NCBI GenBank assembly: GCA_025451785.1
Contig: JANWJV010000163.1
Coordinates: 1 to 32,982, forward strand
DNA length: 32,982 nucleotides
Reading direction: 5' to 3'
Source: Bacteroidia bacterium
GTDB lineage: Bacteria; Bacteroidota; Bacteroidia; JANWJV01
The translations under genes were made by a program, and so were the position numbers. Below are positions 24,609-31,241 of the stretch, one piece after another. Position 1 is the first letter of the stretch. Each line of letters opens with the position of its first letter. Under the pieces are notes generated by a model. That model searched no databases. It saw only the letters and a list, made by a program, of their open reading frames with translations, and was not told the origin of the DNA.

Positions 24609-25259
24609 ATGGAGAACGAAACAAACATGGAGTACAATACCAGCCTCCCCCACCTGATCATTCCGGAGTATGGACGCAATATCCAGAAGATGATCGATTT
24701 CGCCATTTCGGTGAAGAACCGTGATGAGCGCAATAGCGTGGCAAAGGCTATCATAAATGTTATGGGCCAGCTAAACCCTCACCTGAGGGATGTACCCGAT
24801 TTCAAGCACAAGCTCTGGGACCACCTCTTTATCATCTCCGATTTCAAACTGGATGTTGATTCTCCTTATCCCATGCCTACGCGCGAGACCTTTATCTCAA
24901 AGCCGGAGAAGCTCAACTATCCTAAGGACGATATCCGCTACAAACACTTTGGCAAGCTCATCGAAGAGATCATCGCTAAAGCCAAAGAATACAAGGAAGG
25001 CGAAGAGCGTGATTTCCTGGTGCAGACCATCGCCAACCATTTGAAAAAATCATACCTGCTCTGGAACCGCGATTCGGTTGAAGATGAATTGATCGTTGAA
25101 AACCTGAAAGAACTTTCGAAAGGCAAGCTCAAGCTGGCCGACAACGCCAAGCTAAGCGACACCAACGAGATCCTCGCGCGCAACAAGGCCAGCAAACCAA
25201 GCACTAATCCTACCAATAACAAGAAGAAGGATTTCAAGCGCAAGCGGTTTAAGAAATAA
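24609..25259 (+). CDS. DUF4290 domain-containing protein
   Basis: The 216-residue protein has the DUF4290 profile near the start: YNTSLPHLIIPEYGRNIQKMIDFAISVKNRDERN, MGQLNPHLRDVPDFKHKLWDHLFIISDFKLDVDSPYPMPT. No membrane helix or signal peptide is visible, so it is cytoplasmic. The C-terminal third is lysine-rich and poorly ordered (SKPSTNPTNNKKKDFKRKRFKK), which suggests nucleic-acid contact, but function is unknown. The ATG at 24609 is the first ATG; a second one, six codons on, starts at the conserved MEYNT. It is widespread in Bacteroidota, and here it precedes murA by two bases. Confidence 0.85.
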   Translation: MENETNMEYNTSLPHLIIPEYGRNIQKMIDFAISVKNRDERNSVAKAIINVMGQLNPHLRDVPDFKHKLWDHLFIISDFKLDVDSPYPMPTRETFISKPEKLNYPKDDIRYKHFGKLIEEIIAKAKEYKEGEERDFLVQTIANHLKKSYLLWNRDSVEDELIVENLKELSKGKLKLADNAKLSDTNEILARNKASKPSTNPTNNKKKDFKRKRFKK

Positions 25260-25261
25260 TT

Positions 25262-26566
25262 ATGGGAGTTTTTGAGATAACAGGAGGCAAACGCTTAAAA
25301 GGCGAGATCGTTCCGCAGGGAGCGAAGAACGAGGCCCTTCAGATCATTTCGGCCGTGCTGCTAACACCCGAAAAGGTAACGATCAGCAATATACCTGACA
25401 TCGTTGACGTAAATAAGCTCATCGACCTGTTGCGCGAGCTGAAGGTGAAGGTGGAGAAAACAGGCCACGAAGAATTTACTTTCCAGGCCGACGATGTGGA
25501 TGTGGATTACCTGAGCTCCGAAGCTTTCCGCAAAAAGGGCGGAGGACTGAGAGGTTCGGTGATGATCGTAGGCCCCATGCTTTCGAGGTTCGGGAAGGGA
25601 TATATCTCCAAACCGGGCGGCGACAAGATCGGCCGCAGAAGGCTCGACACCCATTTTATCGGCTTCCAGAACCTGGGTGCCAAGTTCGTATACGACAGCA
25701 AGAACGAGTTCTATAAAGTAGAGGCCGGCAACCTGAAAGGCTGTTATATGCTTTTGGACGAAGCCTCCGTTACCGGCACCGCCAACGTGGTGATGGCTGC
25801 GGTGATGGCCAAAGGCACCACCACCATTTACAACGCTGCTTGTGAGCCTTACCTGCAGCAGCTTTGCAAAATGCTGAACAGCATGGGCGCGAAGATCTCA
25901 GGCATTGGCTCTAACCTGCTTACCATTGAAGGTGTGGAATACCTCACAGGCTGCAAGCACCGCCTGCTGCCCGACATGATCGAAGTGGGAAGTTTTATCG
26001 GCCTTGCCGCGATGACCCAGAGCGAGATCACTATCAAGAACGTTGGTTACCCCAACCTCGGGATCATCCCCAAGACCTTCGAACGCCTGGGAATACAAAT
26101 GGAATTGAAAGGGGATGACCTTTACATTCCCGCGCAGGAATCATACGAGATAGAGACCTTTATTGATGGCTCCATTCTTACTGTTTCCGACGCCATATGG
26201 CCCGGCTTTACGCCCGACCTTTTGAGCATTGTGCTGGTGGTAGCGACACAAGCCAAGGGCAGCGTGCTCATCCACCAAAAGATGTTCGAGAGCAGGTTGT
26301 TCTTCGTTGACAAGCTCATCGACATGGGCGCGCAGATCATCCTTTGCGACCCGCACCGCGCTACTGTTATAGGGCTTGGAAGAAAACAAAAACTGAGGGC
26401 CATCTCCATGGCCTCCCCTGATATCCGTGCCGGCGTATCGCTGCTCATCGCGGCCCTTTCTGCCGAAGGAAAAAGCACGATCTACAACATCAACCAGATC
26501 GACAGAGGTTACCAGAACATCGATACACGCCTTAACAATATTGGCGCGGAAATTGTACGCAAGTAG
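25262..26566 (+). CDS. murA: UDP-N-acetylglucosamine 1-carboxyvinyltransferase MurA, Asp in place of catalytic Cys
   Basis: This enzyme transfers enolpyruvate from PEP to UDP-GlcNAc in the first committed step of peptidoglycan synthesis. The 434 residues follow the family throughout: ITGGKRLKGEIVPQGAKNEALQIISAVLLT (Lys22), GLRGSVMIVGPMLSRFGKG, TGTANVVMAAVMAKG, FIGLAAM and IYNINQIDRGYQNIDTRL. The loop residue that is normally Cys115 (PGGC) is Asp121 here (PGGDKIG, codon GAC at 25622-25624). The Cys is the site alkylated by fosfomycin, and natural Asp variants in mycobacteria and chlamydiae are insensitive to the drug. It follows the DUF4290 gene by two bases and is followed by a thioredoxin-like gene. 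Confidence 0.95.
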   Translation: MGVFEITGGKRLKGEIVPQGAKNEALQIISAVLLTPEKVTISNIPDIVDVNKLIDLLRELKVKVEKTGHEEFTFQADDVDVDYLSSEAFRKKGGGLRGSVMIVGPMLSRFGKGYISKPGGDKIGRRRLDTHFIGFQNLGAKFVYDSKNEFYKVEAGNLKGCYMLLDEASVTGTANVVMAAVMAKGTTTIYNAACEPYLQQLCKMLNSMGAKISGIGSNLLTIEGVEYLTGCKHRLLPDMIEVGSFIGLAAMTQSEITIKNVGYPNLGIIPKTFERLGIQMELKGDDLYIPAQESYEIETFIDGSILTVSDAIWPGFTPDLLSIVLVVATQAKGSVLIHQKMFESRLFFVDKLIDMGAQIILCDPHRATVIGLGRKQKLRAISMASPDIRAGVSLLIAALSAEGKSTIYNINQIDRGYQNIDTRLNNIGAEIVRK

Positions 26567-26604
26567 AAAAATTGGTAACTTTATTACCATTCAATCCAAA
26601 CCCC

Positions 26605-27192
26605 ATGTCTAAAAAGACCCTTCTCCTCGCCGTAACCGCAGCTTCGATGCTCGCCTTCGGCTTCATCTACAAGAACAACGACCGCCAAACAGGCAATGTC
26701 ATTGGCACCAATATCGGCAACAAAGCCCCTGAGTTGAAGTTCAAAAATCCAGAGGACAAAGTCCTCGCCCTTTCTTCCTACAAAGGCAAGATCGTGCTGG
26801 TCGATTTCTGGGCTTCCTGGTGCGGACCCTGCCGGTTGGAAAACCCCAACGTGGTAGCCACCTATAACAAATACAAGAACGCCAAGTTCAAGAACGGCAA
26901 AGGCTTCGTGATCTTCAGCGTTTCATTAGACCAGAACAAAGACGCATGGGTGCGCGCCATCCAGGCCGATAACCTTACCTGGACCGAGCACGTGAGTGAT
27001 CTTAAAGGTTGGTATTCCGATGCCGCCGCTATTTATGGCGTTAACTCCATCCCCACCAATTTCCTTCTCGATGCCAACGGCATCATCCTCGCGAAAGGAC
27101 TTCGCGGCGTTGACCTGGAGGGAGAGCTGAAGAAGCTGGTGAAGGAAGAGCCTAAGAAAGTAACTACTCCCGCAACTGGCGGTACCAATTGA
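26605..27192 (+). CDS. TlpA/ResA-like membrane-anchored thioredoxin-fold protein
   Basis: This 195-residue protein has an N-terminal signal or anchor (KTLLLAVTAASMLAFGFIY) that places it in the periplasm. The thioredoxin domain has WASWCGPCRLENP (Cys73, Cys76), the cis-Pro in SIPTNFLL and KGKIVLVDFWASWC. Family members reduce disulfides during cytochrome c maturation or envelope protein folding, but no cytochrome gene is nearby to specify a role. The ATG at 26605 fits better than an upstream TTG. A pair of RAYT-associated hairpins starts 8 bases after the TGA stop. A weak -7-like TAACTTTA lies about 30 bases before the ATG. Confidence 0.88.
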   Translation: MSKKTLLLAVTAASMLAFGFIYKNNDRQTGNVIGTNIGNKAPELKFKNPEDKVLALSSYKGKIVLVDFWASWCGPCRLENPNVVATYNKYKNAKFKNGKGFVIFSVSLDQNKDAWVRAIQADNLTWTEHVSDLKGWYSDAAAIYGVNSIPTNFLLDANGIILAKGLRGVDLEGELKKLVKEEPKKVTTPATGGTN

Positions 27193-27199
27193 GCCGTGC

Positions 27200-27265
27200 G
27201 CCAGGTCTTTCGACCTGGCATACCTCCACCCGGCGCCCTGAGCCGCCAGGTCTTCCGACCTGGCG
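27200..27265. repeat. tandem REP-like hairpin pair beside the RAYT gene
   Basis: Two near-identical hairpins, arms GCCAGGTC (27200-27207) with GACCTGGC (27212-27219), and GCCAGGTC (27245-27252) with GACCTGGC (27257-27264), have loops TTTC and TTCC. Each is followed by the shared bases (G/A)TAC. They lie between the tlpA stop and the RAYT stop codon. The spacing and identity suggest a REP/BIME-like unit recognised by the neighbouring transposase, and they may double as a terminator for both convergent genes. Confidence 0.75.
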
Positions 27266-27270
27266 TACAA

Positions 27271-27816
27271 CTAAGAAAATATTTCAGTATAGTGAAGTAT
27301 CGGGATCAGTGGTTGTTTCTCCTTCAGATAAAACCCCGCACTTGAGTGCTTATAATCTTCCGCTTCGGACACCAGGTTCTTTTTGACTGGATTCAAATGG
27401 ATATAATTCATTTTGATCAAAAGGACCCTTTTACTCCTTATTACAACATCATCAAAAGGCCCCATCCATATCTTGAATTTTTGCTTTCTGCTGTCAAACC
27501 TCAGCTTCTCTAGCAACTCTCTTCTTCCCTCATGTTCGATCAACTGCCGCAATTTTACTGCTGTAAACTTCTTGAAATCCCTCATATAATCGGAGAGATG
27601 ATTTTTGCTTTCAAAATAGAGGATAAGATGAATGTGGTTAACCATTAAAACATATGCAATGATCTTGGCGCTATACTTTTGGTTCAGGAACAACAAGGAC
27701 GAGTAAAGGATTTGAAAGTAGCTGTCGTTAACGAATAAATGCATCCAATCATTGCAAGTAGTCGTTATGAAAAAACATGAGTATTCCAGGAGTCTATTTC
27801 TACCACGTGTAGGCAT
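27271..27816 (-). CDS. REP-associated tyrosine transposase (RAYT), Y1/HUH family
   Basis: This 181-residue protein starts at ATG 27816 (MPTRGRNRLLEYSCF); a TTG six codons upstream is possible. The histidine motif of the HUH nucleases is seen as VNHIHLILYF and the catalytic Tyr is in KMNYIHLNPVKKNLV. The YKHSSAGFY end is typical of TnpA_REP (Y1_Tnp) proteins. RAYTs nick and rejoin single-stranded DNA at REP palindromes and are usually domesticated single-copy genes. Two hairpins lie immediately 3' of its stop (27200-27265). It is divergent from the SecD-like lipoprotein gene and convergent with tlpA. Confidence 0.88.
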   Translation of the reverse strand: MPTRGRNRLLEYSCFFITTTCNDWMHLFVNDSYFQILYSSLLFLNQKYSAKIIAYVLMVNHIHLILYFESKNHLSDYMRDFKKFTAVKLRQLIEHEGRRELLEKLRFDSRKQKFKIWMGPFDDVVIRSKRVLLIKMNYIHLNPVKKNLVSEAEDYKHSSAGFYLKEKQPLIPILHYTEIFS

Positions 27817-27879
27817 GATCAAAATTACCTTCAATCATAAAACACTTCTGTTTTTCATCACTGATATTTATCATGCCGT

Positions 27880-27893
27880 TTTAGTACTTTAGC
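27880..27893 (+). promoter_or_regulatory. promoter-like element upstream of the SecD-like gene (TTTTAGTACTTTAG)
   Basis: It is identical to the 14-mer found before wzc (13281-13294) and contains TACTTTAG, a 7/8 match to the -7 consensus. It ends 6 bases before the start codon, a distance like that in wzc. Confidence 0.35.
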
Positions 27894-27899
27894 TAATAT

Positions 27900-29033
27900 A
27901 TGGTCTATCATTTAAGGATAGGTACAGTTTGGTTATTGTTGGTAATATGTTCATTGCCAGGCTGTGACTTTATCAGCAACCTTCGAAACAACGATTCATA
28001 TATTGTTTTGGTTGAGCTTAAAGAGGTAGGCGAACGCGGCAAATTCATTGCTGTACAACAGCGTCGGTTTGAACGTTTGAATCTTTTCTCAGCTTCAATG
28101 GAGACAGAAACCACTTTGATAGTTGGGCGAAGTGACAGTCTACTGAAGTTTACATTCAGCAATGTTTCAGACCGCGATATTCCTTCCATTAAAGCACTCT
28201 TCAATGCCAGAGGCAATCTTGCTTTCTGGGAAACGGCTGAGAACAAGGAATTGTATCCCATTATAGATTCCGCGAATAAACTGCTCTCAAGAAAACTATT
28301 TCCTGAAAGGGCAGCGAAAGAGGAAGATGTTGGCACAATGTCTGGCAGCCGGCCTGACACAGGCAACCTGGCAGGCAAGAGCTTATTGCAACAGCTAGAC
28401 GAAAAAAAGGTAAAGGAGCCAAGACCTGAAAAATTCTCAGAGGAGGATAATCCTCTCATCGGAATTCTTCAGCCAGCGATATACCTGAGCGATGTGCAAC
28501 AATACAGCCTTAGAGACGGTCCTGTGATCGGCTATGCTGATCAAAAAGACACCGATAGAATAATGTCCTACCTGCGGATGCCAGAAATAGCGGCCCTGTT
28601 TCCACATAATGTCTTGTTCTTATGGGGGTTTAGACCTACTCAGAGGTCTGGCAGTACCTTCGAACTTGTCGCAGTCAGAAAGCAAAAAGAACCTGAAGAA
28701 GAATCCTTTAGTGGTGATATTATACATTCGGCAGAAAAATACTTTGACACAGAAAACGGTGGTCGCCCACAGATCAGCATGACCATGACGCCATCTGCAG
28801 CGATCAAATGGAAAAAAATGACCGCATCTAATATTGGCAGGTCCATCGCCATCGTCATAGACGGTAAGGTGATCACCTACCCTACTGTACAAAATGAGAT
28901 CCCAAATGGTCGATCCAGTATAACTGGCGATTTTACAGTGAGTGAAGCCAATCAGTTGGTTAGCCTGTTGCTTGCGGGTCCGCTGCCTTATCATTTTACC
29001 ATCGTTTCGGAGGAGTTTGTTGAGGGTAAATAG
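27900..29033 (+). CDS. lipoprotein homologous to the Bacteroidota SecD periplasmic (P1) domain, without membrane channel
   Basis: This 377-residue protein begins with an uncertain start codon at 27900, right after an in-frame stop, and has a lipoprotein signal VWLLLVICSLPGC with Cys22. Two parts match the SecD/SecDF P1 domain of Bacteroidota: residues 96-130 (ALFNARGNLAFWETAENKEL...), and 205-375, with GPVIGYADQKDTDRIMSYL, FLWGFRP, GRPQISMTMTPSAAIKWKKMT, NIGRSIAIVIDGKVITYPTVQ and GDFTVSEANQLVSLLLAGPLP. In true SecD this region is followed by six transmembrane helices. Here the protein ends instead. No secY or secF lies nearby. It could work with SecDF, or be an independent periplasmic chaperone (inference). 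Confidence 0.82.
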   Translation: MVYHLRIGTVWLLLVICSLPGCDFISNLRNNDSYIVLVELKEVGERGKFIAVQQRRFERLNLFSASMETETTLIVGRSDSLLKFTFSNVSDRDIPSIKALFNARGNLAFWETAENKELYPIIDSANKLLSRKLFPERAAKEEDVGTMSGSRPDTGNLAGKSLLQQLDEKKVKEPRPEKFSEEDNPLIGILQPAIYLSDVQQYSLRDGPVIGYADQKDTDRIMSYLRMPEIAALFPHNVLFLWGFRPTQRSGSTFELVAVRKQKEPEEESFSGDIIHSAEKYFDTENGGRPQISMTMTPSAAIKWKKMTASNIGRSIAIVIDGKVITYPTVQNEIPNGRSSITGDFTVSEANQLVSLLLAGPLPYHFTIVSEEFVEGK

Positions 29034-29054
29034 ACAATGTAGGATCGAATTTCA

Positions 29055-29070
29055 CGGGTGGAAACACCCG
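29055..29070. repeat. GAAA-loop hairpin 1
   Basis: CGGGTG (29055-29060), loop GAAA (29061-29064), CACCCG (29065-29070). It lies about 20 bases after the SecD-like stop codon. A related hairpin is at 29115-29136. Confidence 0.55.
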
Positions 29071-29114
29071 GGAGTACCGTATCTGAAAATTGAAAAAATT
29101 ATTATCTTCGCTCT

Positions 29115-29136
29115 CCCCGGATGGAAACATCCGGGG
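29115..29136. repeat. GAAA-loop hairpin 2 in the yebC leader
   Basis: CCCCGGATG (29115-29123), loop GAAA (29124-29127), CATCCGGGG (29128-29136) form a perfect 9-bp stem with a GNRA-type tetraloop, ending 10 bases before the yebC ATG. Compared with hairpin 1, a G-C pair has become A-T, a compensatory change. Confidence 0.6.
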
Positions 29137-29146
29137 GCATATATTT

Positions 29147-29854
29147 ATGGGACGTATTTTCGAAAAGCGTAAGCACAAGATGTTCGCCCGGTACGACCGG
29201 ATGGCCAAAGGCTTTACCCGCATCGGTAAGGAGATAGCCATTGCGGTGAAACAAGGTGGTCCCAATCCCGACAACAACCCCCGTTTACGTACCGCTATCC
29301 AGAACGCCAAAGGCATTAACATGCCCAAGGACCGTGTGGAGAACGCCATCAAACGCGCTTCCGAAAAAGGCAGCGCCAACATGGAGGAGATCACTTACGA
29401 AGGCTACGCGCCGCATGGCATCGGCCTGGTGATCGAGTGCGCTACCGATAATCCTACCCGAACTGTTGCCAATATACGCATGTACTTTAGCCGCGCGGAG
29501 GGCAGCTTGGGAAAAACAGGTTCTCTCGACTTTATGTTCGAACGCAAAGGCGTTTTCCGCGTCGCCGCGGCAGGCCTTAACAAGGAAGAACTGGAACTGG
29601 AACTTATCGACTTCGGCATGGATGAGATGGAAGAGCACGAAGGCGAGATCTATATCTACACCAAGTTCACCGACTTTGGCGGCATGCAAAAAGCGCTGGA
29701 GCAAAAGAACCTCAACGTAGTAAAGGCCGAACTGCAACGCATTCCCACCACCACTACACAACTCTCCGAAGAACAAGAGAACCAAGTACTGGAACTGGTG
29801 GAGACGATGGAGGCGGACGATGATGTGCAGGCTGTATTTCATAATATGAAGTAA
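29147..29854 (+). CDS. YebC/PmpR family protein (TACO1-like)
   Basis: This 235-residue cytoplasmic protein of the YebC/TACO1 family was long annotated as a DNA-binding regulator and is now linked to translation of proline-rich peptides. The N-terminus MGRIFEKRKHKMFARYDRMAKGFTRIGKEIAIAVKQGG is as in the family, followed by IQNAKGINMPKDRVENAIKRA, YEGYAPHGIGLVIECATDN and the LGKTGSLDFMFERKGVF domain boundary. I use the ATG at 29147, since an upstream start at 29090 would include the hairpin region in the protein. A TATCTTCG sequence (29103-29110) is a 7/8 -7 box match. Confidence 0.93.
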   Translation: MGRIFEKRKHKMFARYDRMAKGFTRIGKEIAIAVKQGGPNPDNNPRLRTAIQNAKGINMPKDRVENAIKRASEKGSANMEEITYEGYAPHGIGLVIECATDNPTRTVANIRMYFSRAEGSLGKTGSLDFMFERKGVFRVAAAGLNKEELELELIDFGMDEMEEHEGEIYIYTKFTDFGGMQKALEQKNLNVVKAELQRIPTTTTQLSEEQENQVLELVETMEADDDVQAVFHNMK

Positions 29855-29856
29855 GC

Positions 29857-29880
29857 CATCCTTCGACTCCGCTCAGGATG
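29857..29880. repeat. widespread TTCGACTCCGCTC-core hairpin element
   Basis: The arms CATCCT (29857-29862) and AGGATG (29875-29880) flank the core TCGACTCCGCTC. I recognise this string as one of the short repeated intergenic sequences found in many unrelated bacterial genomes, frequently in Bacteroidota. It begins 3 bases after the yebC stop codon. Confidence 0.6.
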
Positions 29881-29912
29881 ACGAGATCCTAGAATCCTAA
29901 AACCTTTATTTT

Positions 29913-31241
29913 TTGTTTTCCCCGGAATACATACGCCATTACAAGAAGACCCTTGCCCTTGCCTACCCGGTTTGCGTAAGCCAGCTCGGCCATATGATGG
30001 TGGGCGTGGTAGATACCGCCATGGTGGGGCAGATCGGCCCCGGGCCCCAGGCGGCAGTGGCGCTTGCCAACAGCCTTTATGTTTTAGTGCTGGTGTTCGG
30101 CCTTGGTGTTTCAGTAGGTGTTACGCCACTAGTAGCTTCAGCGCATGCCAGGGGTGACAAGGCCCAGTTAAGCTCACTGCTCAAACATTCCTTTTTGATC
30201 AACACCATTCTCGGCATCCTGTTATTCCTTTTGCTTCTGTTTGTTTATCCCTGTCTCAATTGGTTTGGCCAGCAAGACCAGGTACTGGTGCTCGCCGTTC
30301 CTTTTCTAAATGTAATGATGATGAGCATGATCCCGCTGGGGATCTACTCAGGACTCAAACAATTTGCTGAAGGTTTGTCGGATACCCGAACCGCGATGTT
30401 CATTACCATTGGCGCCAACCTGGTAAACATCCTTCTTAACTGGCTCCTCATTTTCGGCCATTGGGGTTTCCCGGCCATGGGACTGATGGGCTCCTGCTGG
30501 GGCAGTTTCATTGCACGCGTAATGATGGCCATTGCCATGTACCTGTACGTTTATCGGGGCAAGCGCTTCGCACCCTACCGTGATGGCCTGGGCCTTTCGG
30601 GCTTATCGAAAGATCTGACAAAAAAGATATTGTCGCTTGGTATTCCTTCGGGAATGCAATCAGTATTCGAACTCAGCGCCTTTAGTTTTGCGGTGATCAT
30701 GATAGGATGGATAGGCGTAAAAGAGCAGGCCGCGCACCAGGTAGCCCTCTCCCTGGCAGCGATCACGTACATGATCGCCAGCGGCCTCTCTTCGGCAACT
30801 TCAGTACGCGTAAGCAATCACCTTGGTTTGAATGACAGAAAAGGATCCAGGCAGTCGGGCTTCACGGGCTTTTTTATTGTCGCCGCCTTTATGGGATGCA
30901 TGGCGCTTGTTTTCGTCCTCGCCAGGTATCCTCTTACTTCTCTCTTCACCAAAGATCTTGAAGTATTAACTATTGCCGCTTCCCTTATGATCATCGCTGC
31001 CTTCTTCCAATTGTCGGATGGATTGCAAGTAGTAGCACTGGGCGCGCTACGAGGGCTTAAGGACGTGAATGTACCTACGGTAGTAACGTTAATTGCCTAT
31101 TGGGTGATCGGCATACCTTGCTGTTACCTGTTCGGCTTTACCTGGGGGATGGGTGTACACGGCGTATGGTACGGGCTCTCCCTCTCCCTTTTTGTTGTGG
31201 CGGTGACGCTAGTGCTGAGGTTTCACCTCAAAACCAAGTGA
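29913..31241 (+). CDS. MATE family multidrug/Na+ efflux transporter
   Basis: This 442-residue inner-membrane antiporter with 12 predicted helices has the pattern TLALAYPVCVSQLGHMMVGVVDTAMVGQIG in helix 1, GVSVGVTPLVASAHARGD and WGVSLGIPSGMQSVFELSAFSF-like LSLGIPSGMQSVFELSAF. It belongs to the NorM/DinF-like branch in which Bacteroidota have many members; substrates are unknown. No ATG occurs near the N-terminus, so I take the TTG at 29913, which gives a family-like MFSPEYIRHYKKT start. The gene's 3' end overlaps the convergent aroA gene by 33 bases. Confidence 0.88.
   Translation: MFSPEYIRHYKKTLALAYPVCVSQLGHMMVGVVDTAMVGQIGPGPQAAVALANSLYVLVLVFGLGVSVGVTPLVASAHARGDKAQLSSLLKHSFLINTILGILLFLLLLFVYPCLNWFGQQDQVLVLAVPFLNVMMMSMIPLGIYSGLKQFAEGLSDTRTAMFITIGANLVNILLNWLLIFGHWGFPAMGLMGSCWGSFIARVMMAIAMYLYVYRGKRFAPYRDGLGLSGLSKDLTKKILSLGIPSGMQSVFELSAFSFAVIMIGWIGVKEQAAHQVALSLAAITYMIASGLSSATSVRVSNHLGLNDRKGSRQSGFTGFFIVAAFMGCMALVFVLARYPLTSLFTKDLEVLTIAASLMIIAAFFQLSDGLQVVALGALRGLKDVNVPTVVTLIAYWVIGIPCCYLFGFTWGMGVHGVWYGLSLSLFVVAVTLVLRFHLKTK

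Noticed and set aside
27900-29033. Decayed full-length secDF gene
   Set aside because: The frame is intact, begins with its own lipoprotein signal and has no residual transmembrane coding after its stop, so an independent gene is more likely.
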